From contig JAAYUI010000017.1 in NCBI GenBank assembly GCA_012517765.1, positions 1 to 39,962 of the forward strand: DNA of 39,962 nucleotides. The letters run 5' to 3'. Shown piece by piece: positions 33,237-39,962 of the stretch (position 1 is its first letter; every line of letters begins with the position of its first letter). The stretch is from Caldisericales bacterium (GTDB taxonomy: Bacteria > Caldisericota > Caldisericia > JAAYUI01). Under the pieces are notes generated by a model, which did no database searches, was not told the origin of the DNA, and was given only the letters and a program-made list of their open reading frames with translations. A program made the translations under genes and the position numbers.

Positions 33237-34964
33237 TCATTTTGTTCGCACAAGCACAAAATCTTTAGATTCACTCACAGCACCAAAAGGCTTTTCCGAG
33301 TATGAGAGGAGATTTTCTGTGACTTTCACCATAAACGGGACTGTCGAGTGGCTGTCACCTGTCACCTGGAGATAGTAAGTTCCACGCTTGATGCCATTGA
33401 GCAATTTTCCAAAATCCAGATACTCTCCTGGCAAGACATTTTTCATGTCCTGCTGGTAGACAAGCCTCCACATTTCATCCCTGAAGGTCACCCTGAGCGA
33501 CCTGATGGGGCTTGTTGTCCTGACAGTAACCTTGATGTATTCCTGGGCCTGTTCCGGAACATAGGCCTTGAAATTTGGGGCAGACAATTTTTCGATGCGG
33601 CAACCAAAAAGTGGCCTCTTTGAAACAAAAAGATAGTCTTTCCTATCAGGCTTCCTGCTCTCGCCAACATCCTCCTCGCCCCTGCTCTTTCTGATCGCAA
33701 AAGTTTTTCTGTCCCAGTCATAGAAAAATACGCCAACAGGGTCACCTGTTGCATACGTTGCCCAGAACCTCAATCCATGCCTTGCGTAAAGGTTTTCCTT
33801 TATGGACTGGTCAAGCGGCGAGATAAAAGCCGAAAGATCAGAGAGCTGCTCTTCAGTTATAACCGGCTTGCCAGTTTTTGCATATTTTATTGCTGTGTTC
33901 TGGTAGCCTGCCATCAGAAAGACGCAAAGGGCAGCAAGAACAGCCGCTATTGTCTTTTGAAGCTTTTCCTTAAAAAGTAGTCCGGATGTCTCATAAAAAC
34001 CAAGGCCCATCATCATTGACAGCGGGACGAGCATCGTCATAACATTTCTGCCCTGCCACTCATATTTTGCAAGGAAGCAAGACAAGACAAATACCCCAGC
34101 CAGAAAACCGAGTGACCAGAGGGCAAACTTCTTCCATCCCGCCCTGGCGCAAAAAGCAAGCCCAAAAATGGGCACTACAGCCAATAGCCAGTCAAACCCC
34201 TTGAAATCAACGGTCTGTTCAAACCTGAAAGCAAAAAGCCCCTTCAAATAGATCGCAATCGTGCTGTACCCTTTTGGGTCGATCTGGATCATCTTTTTCG
34301 CAAGGATGGGCAGTGTCCATGGCGTGGAGGCCAAACCCAGGGTAAGGAGGGCCAGCATTGAAAAACCAAAGATTTTTTGGGTCTTTGCTTCACCAAAAGC
34401 CAGCATGACCGCTGCAATGATATATGATGAGGCCAGCAGGGCCAGAAAAGACGGGGAGTGCGAGAGATAGACAAGCGGGAAAGAGAGAGCAAAAAACAAG
34501 CTCCATAAAAGTTTTTTCTTCTCGGTAAGCAGAAGATACAGCGACATCAGGCCACCGACAAGGAAAGGCAGGGCAACTGCTTGTTTGAGGTAACCCATCG
34601 GGTAGGTAACGATGGCCGTGCTGACACACCAGCCTACAAGAGCGGCTATTGCAGCAATATCATTACCCGTAATTTTTCTGACAAACAGGTATATCAGAAG
34701 GCCAACTGCAACAAGTGACATTGTCACTACAATCTTTATGCCAACGCTGGCCGATGAGAATATCAGGCCAAAAATGGCCGAAAGGGCAAAAGGCACTGGC
34801 GGGGAACCATCATAGGGCATAGATTTGAAAGACATCAACGCCTTTACATTCGCCGCGTTGTAGCCACCATCCATGTTGAGCGCCAGTGGGAACCTGAACT
34901 GAAGGAACAGCAAGAAACCTGTCAGGGCCAACAAAATAAAAACCATCGCAAGGTGTTTTTTCAA
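33237..34964 (-). CDS. Polytopic membrane protein, GT-C-like with C-terminal periplasmic domain
   Basis: 575 residues. About eleven hydrophobic segments occupy residues 5-355; after the first comes LALNMDGGYNAANVKALMSF, an acidic loop in the place where GT-C glycosyltransferases carry their Asp/Glu motif. The last 200 residues are soluble, ending in a beta-sandwich (about 475-560) with LRVTFRDEMWRLVYQQD and GTYYLQVTGDS. GT-C enzymes use a lipid-linked sugar, so a mannosyl- or arabinosyl-type transferase acting on the outer face is possible; I cannot exclude another membrane role. The TTG at 34964 follows AAGGGGGC by four bases and overlaps the ThyX stop (TTGA), showing coupling. Confidence 0.65.
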   Translation of the reverse strand: MKKHLAMVFILLALTGFLLFLQFRFPLALNMDGGYNAANVKALMSFKSMPYDGSPPVPFALSAIFGLIFSSASVGIKIVVTMSLVAVGLLIYLFVRKITGNDIAAIAALVGWCVSTAIVTYPMGYLKQAVALPFLVGGLMSLYLLLTEKKKLLWSLFFALSFPLVYLSHSPSFLALLASSYIIAAVMLAFGEAKTQKIFGFSMLALLTLGLASTPWTLPILAKKMIQIDPKGYSTIAIYLKGLFAFRFEQTVDFKGFDWLLAVVPIFGLAFCARAGWKKFALWSLGFLAGVFVLSCFLAKYEWQGRNVMTMLVPLSMMMGLGFYETSGLLFKEKLQKTIAAVLAALCVFLMAGYQNTAIKYAKTGKPVITEEQLSDLSAFISPLDQSIKENLYARHGLRFWATYATGDPVGVFFYDWDRKTFAIRKSRGEEDVGESRKPDRKDYLFVSKRPLFGCRIEKLSAPNFKAYVPEQAQEYIKVTVRTTSPIRSLRVTFRDEMWRLVYQQDMKNVLPGEYLDFGKLLNGIKRGTYYLQVTGDSHSTVPFMVKVTENLLSYSEKPFGAVSESKDFVLVRTK

Positions 34965-36406
34965 ATTGCCCCCTTAAAAAACTGGACAACTTCTTTGGCT
35001 TTGCCGCAGGATTGTCTTCCTTCTCTGCACTCTCCCCAGCGATAACACGACGGACCAGCCTTCTCAAAAATTATCGGTGCGACCTTTTTGACCGCCCCAA
35101 GAATATTTATTGCATAGTCCCTTATTTCCCACTGTGCCCTGTTGCAACACCTCAGGCTGAGGAAATGGTGCAGTTCCCTGGCATTCATTGTCGTGACAAC
35201 ATCAATGGTCTGCCCGGAAAGATAGGCGTATACCCTGTTTTCCTGTGGAACCTGGAACCTCTCCATTGCCTCCCAGAAAGATTTTTGCGAAGAAACAGCG
35301 GAATTGAAAACGGCCAGCGCCTCCGGGTTGTTGCCAACTGTCGAGGGACAAATAACTTCTGGTGATTTTCCTGCCTGGACAAGGGTTGGCACTATTATGT
35401 TCTGAATCCTGTGGCGGGTCAGGTGGGTGAGCATCGGCAAGCTCATACCGGAAAGCCTGAATGTGAAGATGGCCTGTTCTAGTTCCCTTGCATGGCCATT
35501 CTCGCAGACCACCCTTATGGTCTCAACTTCGGCTTCTTTTGTGATTGCTTTTTCAATTTGTGAGGCCGTTGCCCTGGATGCACCCATTAGCGCAGAAACT
35601 GCAACCGCCCTGTCAGGGTCCGGGGTGTGCCAGAGGAGCTGGACTTTCTCTTCAGAATAGTTCTTTTCAAGGCAAAGTTTTGATGACACAAGGGCAAGCC
35701 TCTGGTCTTTCTCGTAGCTCAGCCTTTCTATGTCATCAATCCTTGTGAAGAACGCTGGCGCCACCTTTGAAAGCATTTCCTGGAGTTTCGTTCCAACCCA
35801 GTGTATCTCAGAATAGTTTTTGCCCAACCCGTTTTTTGCCGAATGGATCAAATGTATCCACGATCTTGCGTTTCCGGTTACTATGAAATTTGACTTGAAA
35901 GAGTACGGAAGAACAAATCTGGCGTCCTCCGCCGGTATGCCCAGCTCGAGGAGCCTCTTGTAGGCCATGAAAAGCCCTTCGCAAAAATGCAGATATCTCT
36001 GACTCAGCGGCCCATAGAATTCTGGCCCGATGTATGGTTTGTCGTCACTGCCAAAAAGATCGGGGCCGCCTTCTGGCGCCATGTAGGGAACAACATACCC
36101 GGCCTCATCGTGTGGAACATACCGCCTGGATTTGACCGTGAATGAAAAAAGCCTGAAACCGATTACAAACTGCTCCACAAAGACCGATACATTTTCAAAT
36201 GCCACCGTGAAATTGGCATGCTCCATCACTGAATGATGGCCCATCGAGAGTATGCGCCTGAGGTAGTCCGGGTAGCCACCCTCCGGCGTCTCGTCGAGTA
36301 TTTTTGTTGGGGAACCCGGAAGGCTGGAAAGCCTGGCCGCACTTGAACAAATCCTTTGCGGATCAGGTGTATGGGAAAGAAGAACCAGCCTCGTGGTGTT
36401 GCTCAT
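34961..36406 (-). CDS. Tandem-domain flavin-dependent thymidylate synthase (ThyX-like)
   Basis: 481 residues, twice the usual ThyX length, in two ThyX-like halves (about 1-225 and 255-455). ThyX makes dTMP from dUMP with FAD and methylene-tetrahydrofolate. The first half has GHHSVMEHANFTVAF (54-70) and then RLFSFTVKSRRY (85-96), which keeps the S-x4-S-x-RY part of the signature but has Gly-Phe in place of Arg-His. The second half keeps RHR (331-333) but lacks the Ser-x-Arg-Tyr part; it has NARELHHFLSLRC and AQWEIR (408-428), typical of ThyX. The residues of one active site thus seem to be divided between the halves. The last 30 residues are Cys-rich (GECREGRQSC). Second gene of the operon, two bases after the HD gene. 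Confidence 0.8.
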   Translation of the reverse strand: MSNTTRLVLLSHTPDPQRICSSAARLSSLPGSPTKILDETPEGGYPDYLRRILSMGHHSVMEHANFTVAFENVSVFVEQFVIGFRLFSFTVKSRRYVPHDEAGYVVPYMAPEGGPDLFGSDDKPYIGPEFYGPLSQRYLHFCEGLFMAYKRLLELGIPAEDARFVLPYSFKSNFIVTGNARSWIHLIHSAKNGLGKNYSEIHWVGTKLQEMLSKVAPAFFTRIDDIERLSYEKDQRLALVSSKLCLEKNYSEEKVQLLWHTPDPDRAVAVSALMGASRATASQIEKAITKEAEVETIRVVCENGHARELEQAIFTFRLSGMSLPMLTHLTRHRIQNIIVPTLVQAGKSPEVICPSTVGNNPEALAVFNSAVSSQKSFWEAMERFQVPQENRVYAYLSGQTIDVVTTMNARELHHFLSLRCCNRAQWEIRDYAINILGAVKKVAPIIFEKAGPSCYRWGECREGRQSCGKAKEVVQFFKGAI

Positions 36407-36408
36407 CT

Positions 36409-36963
36409 CTATAGCCCCAGTTCCTTGCTGATGCCTTTCATCGCCTCAAGACCCAACGAAACAAACTCTTCAAGGGAGAGGCCAACTTCACTGCAAGAAG
36501 CGATTTGTTCCCTGTTTGCACCAGCAGCAAAGCGTTTTTCCTTGAACCTGCTGAGTACAAATTCTGTGTCTATGGATGAAAGCTTTTTGTCAGGATGAAT
36601 GAGCGCGCAAGCAACTATCAGGCCGGTAAGTGGATCTGAAACATAAAGCGCCCTGTCCATCAGGGTTTCCATTCTGGAACCATTCTCCGGGTTGTGCGCC
36701 ATTACAGCCTGGGAAACTTCTTTTGGATATCCCAATTCAGAAAGCAGTTTGGCGCCTATTTTGGCATGATTTTTGGGGTCTTTTTCAGTCTGGACATAAT
36801 CCACATCATGGACAAGCCCGGCTAAACCCCACAACTCCTCATCTTCACAGAATTTTTTTGCCAGGGCCACCATTATGGCTTCGGCTGAAAGCATGTGTTT
36901 CACAAGATTTTTATTGTCGACCTTGGACTTGACCAAGGCAAGCGCTTCTTCTCTTGTCGGCAT
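36409..36963 (-). CDS. HD-domain phosphohydrolase
   Basis: 184 residues. The metal ligands of an HD domain are in order: His23, His52-Asp53 (GLVHDVDYV), His66, His90 and Asp110 (LMDRALYVSD). Proteins of this size and layout are often nucleotide or phosphomonoester hydrolases, but the substrate cannot be told from sequence. The frame continues upstream to 37188, but that part is AT-rich and unlike protein; the ATG at 36963 has GGAAGGTG four bases upstream and a promoter just before it. First gene of an operon with ThyX, where a dNTP-related or dUMP-supplying role is possible, but only from position. Confidence 0.85.
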   Translation of the reverse strand: MPTREEALALVKSKVDNKNLVKHMLSAEAIMVALAKKFCEDEELWGLAGLVHDVDYVQTEKDPKNHAKIGAKLLSELGYPKEVSQAVMAHNPENGSRMETLMDRALYVSDPLTGLIVACALIHPDKKLSSIDTEFVLSRFKEKRFAAGANREQIASCSEVGLSLEEFVSLGLEAMKGISKELGL

Positions 36964-36985
36964 TTTGCACCTTCCTGTTACGTGA

Positions 36986-37013
36986 AGTTTAGCAGATGGG
37001 GCCTGCCGGTCAA
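36986..37013 (-). promoter_or_regulatory. Promoter of the HD-ThyX operon
   Basis: On the minus strand TTGACC (37013-37008), a 16-base spacer and TAAACT (36991-36986). Transcription would begin near 36979, about 16 bases before the ATG. Confidence 0.5.
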
Positions 37014-37101
37014 GAACTTTTGCTGTGTATTTTTTGCACGAAAATGACACACAAAATGCGATTTTCCAAAAAAACCATATTTTGTTTTTACAGTCAAAAG
37101 A

Positions 37102-37122
37102 AAGCTTTGCACGACAAAGCTT
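37102..37122. repeat. 8-bp inverted repeat in the HD/GNAT divergent region
   Basis: AAGCTTTG and CAAAGCTT are exact reverse complements with loop CACGA. On the minus strand a T-rich run follows (TCTTTT), but no minus-strand gene ends here, so a terminator role is doubtful. It could be an operator for either divergent gene. Confidence 0.4.
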
Positions 37123-37175
37123 GAACATGAAACCCAATAAACAATTTTTGTTCAATTTCTGGTTAAATAAACCTA

Positions 37176-37203
37176 TTGACAAGCACAAAAATCATCTTAA
37201 TTT
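37176..37203 (+). promoter_or_regulatory. Possible promoter of the GNAT gene
   Basis: A perfect TTGACA (37176-37181) with a weak TAATTT at 37198-37203, spacer 16. Transcription would begin near 37210, 33 bases before the ATG. Confidence 0.35.
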
Positions 37204-37242
37204 GTAAAAAGGGGGAAGTGTAACCTGAGAAAGGAAAGTGCG

Positions 37243-37785
37243 ATGGCCGTAAAAAAGGTTCTTCGTGGGACAACTGTTATGTTGCGGCCCATGGTCGAGC
37301 AGGACCTGACCACAAGGGCACACTGGCTGCTTGATCCAGAGATCAGGCAAAATCTTGGCCTGCCTGATCGTCCCAGTTATACCTACCAAACCGCACTTGC
37401 AGACAGCCACAGATGGCTTTCTGACCGAAAATCTTCCGGTGATCTTCTCTGGGCCATTGATGTGGACGGAAAACTCATAGGGGATGTAACTGCCCATATA
37501 ACCGATTTCGAACGAAAGGGTGAGATGGTCATATCAATCGGCGACAAGGCGATGTGGGGAAAAGGCTATGGAAAAGAGGCCTGCAGCCTTGTGCTGGACG
37601 AGATGTTCAGGGAATCAGAAATCTATTATGTAGACACATACGTTGTGCTCGGAAACAACAGAAGTTTCTCGCTTGCCCTTTCGCTGGGCTTTACGCCTGT
37701 GGGGACACAAACAGGTGGCACAAGGGTGCTCAGGCTCATACGAAAGGCCTGGATGGCACGCCGCAAGGCCGAGCTGGCAAGCTAG
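37243..37785 (+). CDS. GNAT-family N-acetyltransferase (RimJ/RimL-like)
   Basis: 180 residues with the GNAT pattern: VMLRPMVEQDLTTRAHWL at the start, LLWAIDVDGKLIGDVTAH, then EMVISIGDKAMWGKGYGKEA as the acetyl-CoA loop and YVVLGNNRSFSLALSLGFTPVG near the end. The third GNAT of the window; the others are at 7649 and 11496. No pathway context: it stands alone between the HD operon and a propeller gene. AAAGGAAAG lies seven bases before the ATG. Substrate unknown; protein N-terminal acetylation, antibiotic or small-molecule acetylation are all possible. Confidence 0.8.
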   Translation: MAVKKVLRGTTVMLRPMVEQDLTTRAHWLLDPEIRQNLGLPDRPSYTYQTALADSHRWLSDRKSSGDLLWAIDVDGKLIGDVTAHITDFERKGEMVISIGDKAMWGKGYGKEACSLVLDEMFRESEIYYVDTYVVLGNNRSFSLALSLGFTPVGTQTGGTRVLRLIRKAWMARRKAELAS

Positions 37786-37838
37786 CATTCCCGTCATAAA
37801 AACAAATAAATCTATCTATCCGCAGATATTTTTTAGGT

Positions 37839-37867
37839 TTGCATTTTGGGTGAATAATTCATAAACT
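37839..37867 (+). promoter_or_regulatory. Possible promoter of the last propeller gene
   Basis: TTGCAT (37839-37844), a 17-base spacer and TAAACT (37862-37867), the same -10 as the HD-ThyX operon. Transcription would begin near 37874, before GGAGGG at 37899-37904. Confidence 0.35.
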
Positions 37868-37908
37868 CCCTTATAGAGGACAAAAAATAATTGGGCCAGG
37901 AGGGTTTT

Positions 37909-39962
37909 ATGGGCAGGAAATTTTTTGCTTTTTTGCTTTCTTTTATAATTTCAATCCAGTTTGTTGTTTTCCCGGAAAATTCACTATCAGAGGAATGCAG
38001 GACAGGATTCCAAAGGGGCAACCTGTCAAGAACAGGCTGCTATCCGGATTCTTGTGCACCTGCAACTGACGAGGTCTCTCTGGACTGGTTCTACCAGGCT
38101 GATTCCAGCTCATCCGCAAGCACAAATATCGCGCCAGTTGCACTTGATAATATGGTGTTTTTTACAGCAAATAACAACACATTCACAGGGCGTGTCCTTG
38201 CCATCAATCCCAAGAATGGGGTCGTAGTTTGGGAGGCAAACACTCCCTCTGTGAACCAGTTTGCAGTTGCAGGTGGAAGGGTGATCGCTTTATGCAACGA
38301 AGATCTCCGCTCAATCGACTATTCAAATGGCTCTACGGCATGGAAAAACTCTGATTTTTACACAGATGACCCCCATTACCAAACCATAGGGTCACCTCTC
38401 GTGAATTCCGGCAAGATATACGTCGCATTGAACCATGGACGTGTTTACTGCTTTGACTTTGCAGACGGCAAAAAAATCTGGGAATGCAAACTGGAGGAAT
38501 TTGACACCCTGCACTCGATTTCTGAAGGAAAGATTTTTGTTGGGTCAAGCAGATACATCTATTGCGTTGACCAATTCAAGGGGACAAAAATCTGGGATTC
38601 CCTGCTGGATTTCAGTTTTCCCCCAAACTCGACTCTTGCAATAGAGCAGGGGAAAATCTACACAGTTGGTATCGATGAGAACAGCAGCAAATTCTCCCTG
38701 TACTGCCTTTCTACAGACAAATGCAAAAAAATCTTTGCAGTCCCGATAAGCGAAAGGAAGGTGCAAAATCCTGTTGTTGCAAATGGGAAAGTTTATCTGG
38801 GAACAAAAGATGGCCAAATCCAGTGCTTTCAGGCAGACACAGGAAAACTGGTCTGGAAAAAAACCTACAGTGGATCAATCCTTAATTCCCCAACCATTTC
38901 AAACGGAAGGCTGTTTTTTGTTGCAGGCGAAAATCTTGTTGTGGCTTCATGTGCAGACGGCAATGTACTCTACGAGGAAGAGGTTGGCGCCAAACCAGGC
39001 ATAGACGTAGTCCCCTCAATGGGAAAACTGTTTGCTGTTACAAAAGATTCCAGATTGCTCTCCTTTGATTCGCCAGGCAAAACCAGCATTAAAAAATCAT
39101 CGATAAACTTCGGGTTCCTAGAACCCAAAAAAGCTGTTTCAAAAGACATTGAAATAAAAAACAACGGTGATGAAAACATCGAGATGACGGCAGTAAAAAC
39201 AGGGCCAGTTACGCTCTCATCGGAAAAATTTACCATTGCCCCAAAATCAAGCTACAAATTGACGGCCACCCCAAATCTGGACCTGGCAAAACTCGGCCAG
39301 TCAAATGGGGAGATAGCACTCTCCTGGAATGATGGCTCCAAAAAAATACCATTCACTTTTTGTAAAATTGCAGGGGATTTTTTTACATACGCAAACGACA
39401 GGAGCAACGTTGAAGGCAAAAAATGTGTGCCTGCAAACCAGCTTCCAAAAAGAAACGCACTAAAGAGAATGTGGTATGGGATTACAAAAACATACTGGAA
39501 CGGCTTTTTCTATACATTTGGATACAATGGAATCGTATCCGTCATAGAGCCACAAAACGGCAAGACGATTCTGGAAGAAGATTTCGGCCGAGAAATAAAA
39601 GAGATCTATTTTGATGACGGAAGAATGTTCCTGGATATAGATTACGGGATAATTTGCGCTGATCCTCTTACACTCAAGGAGGCATGGCAGTGGGAACAGG
39701 GTAAAAGGGTGGCCCAGAAAGCAATCTGTGCCAGTGCTGGGAAGATTGCAATTGAATCTGATTCCGGTTGCTGTGAAGGATATGGAAACATTTTCATCGA
39801 CATCCTGGACCAGAAAACAGGAAAAGCAATGCACAATATCAAGATAGATTACAAAAAAAGGGGATTTTATTACGGGTTAGCAATCAAAGACAACCTGGTT
39901 TACTATAACGCCGACAGGCTATACTGCTTCAATACAGACACGGGGAAAGTTGTCTGGAAAAC
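37909..39962 (+). CDS. Secreted PQQ-like beta-propeller protein, 3' end beyond the window
   Basis: At least 684 residues, open to the last base. The ATG follows GGAGGG by four bases. A signal peptide (MGRKFFAFLLSFIISIQFVV, cleavage near residue 22) leads into blades with VLAINPKNGVVVWEANT, VYCFDFADGKKIWE and QCFQADTGKLVWKKTYSG. Near residues 390-480 a beta-sandwich of the ASH/SPD2-like type interrupts (SSINFGFLEPKKAVSKDIEI), as in the protein at 29247-31775. Propeller blades resume afterwards (VIEPQNGKTILEEDFG, CFNTDTGKVVWK). It is exported; no catalytic motif is seen. Confidence 0.8.
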   Translation, partial: MGRKFFAFLLSFIISIQFVVFPENSLSEECRTGFQRGNLSRTGCYPDSCAPATDEVSLDWFYQADSSSSASTNIAPVALDNMVFFTANNNTFTGRVLAINPKNGVVVWEANTPSVNQFAVAGGRVIALCNEDLRSIDYSNGSTAWKNSDFYTDDPHYQTIGSPLVNSGKIYVALNHGRVYCFDFADGKKIWECKLEEFDTLHSISEGKIFVGSSRYIYCVDQFKGTKIWDSLLDFSFPPNSTLAIEQGKIYTVGIDENSSKFSLYCLSTDKCKKIFAVPISERKVQNPVVANGKVYLGTKDGQIQCFQADTGKLVWKKTYSGSILNSPTISNGRLFFVAGENLVVASCADGNVLYEEEVGAKPGIDVVPSMGKLFAVTKDSRLLSFDSPGKTSIKKSSINFGFLEPKKAVSKDIEIKNNGDENIEMTAVKTGPVTLSSEKFTIAPKSSYKLTATPNLDLAKLGQSNGEIALSWNDGSKKIPFTFCKIAGDFFTYANDRSNVEGKKCVPANQLPKRNALKRMWYGITKTYWNGFFYTFGYNGIVSVIEPQNGKTILEEDFGREIKEIYFDDGRMFLDIDYGIICADPLTLKEAWQWEQGKRVAQKAICASAGKIAIESDSGCCEGYGNIFIDILDQKTGKAMHNIKIDYKKRGFYYGLAIKDNLVYYNADRLYCFNTDTGKVVWK

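Noticed and set aside
36964-37188. Upstream extension of the HD gene by 75 codons
   Set aside because: Codons are AT-rich and the translation is Lys/Phe/Cys-rich without family match; promoter and ribosome-binding site support 36963.
1-39962. CRISPR arrays, tRNA and rRNA genes
   Set aside because: I looked for evenly spaced direct repeats, cloverleaf ends and conserved rRNA segments and saw none; the RHS YD repeats are protein repeats, not CRISPR.

Overview
The window is bacterial: Shine-Dalgarno sites, ATGA start/stop overlaps, Sec and lipoprotein signal peptides, and a strong preference for AGG (Arg) and ATA (Ile) codons. I cannot name the lineage. PQQ-type beta-propellers, a copper-amine-oxidase-N stalk module, DUF11 and PKD repeats, a dockerin-like module and a flavin-dependent thymidylate synthase (ThyX) recall uncultured, probably anaerobic lineages with large surface proteomes, but that is only an impression. 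TTG starts are common. Several promoters share a TTGACC-like -35 and put the start of transcription only a few bases before the ribosome-binding site.

Layout. 1-92: the first codons of an IS1595-like transposase, minus strand, leaving the window. 256-7372: a giant RHS/YD-repeat surface protein whose signal peptide lies in another frame, with a C-terminal lysozyme-like tip, followed with a 4-bp overlap by a lipoprotein beta-propeller. Tip and lipoprotein are visibly AT-richer than the rest. 7649-11077: a GNAT acetyltransferase, a secreted esterase with dockerin-like, DUF11 and PKD-like modules, and a short orphan propeller. 11428-19902: a nine-gene plus-strand glycan operon (GNAT, FemAB/CelD-like, phosphoglycosyl transferase, DegT aminotransferase, CapD/WbpM dehydratase, two glycosyltransferases, a secreted PKD-like protein, a COG1926-type phosphoribosyltransferase) behind one promoter whose -35 overlaps a 10-bp perfect inverted repeat. 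19885-31775: cell-surface propellers and lipoproteins, with amidophosphoribosyltransferase (PurF) and a phosphodiester glycosidase among them. 31871-36963: a minus-strand operon of an HD protein, a tandem-duplicated ThyX, a GT-C-like membrane protein and a thioredoxin-like lipoprotein. 37243-39962: a GNAT and the start of another large secreted propeller that runs off the end.

How the genes fit together. The operon at 11.5-19.9 kb reads as UDP-GlcNAc to 4-keto-6-deoxy sugar (CapD) to 4-amino sugar (DegT) to N-acylated sugar (GNAT, perhaps the FemAB-like protein), then transfer to a lipid carrier (PglC-like) and extension by two glycosyltransferases: a bacillosamine-like route. Much of the rest is envelope: at least five genes encode PQQ-like propellers and one a TolB-like propeller, each joined to different anchors or adhesion modules. 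The points most worth following are the RHS tip/lipoprotein pair, the ThyX fusion with its motif divided between the two halves, and the operator-like palindrome of the glycan operon. I saw no tRNA, rRNA or CRISPR array.
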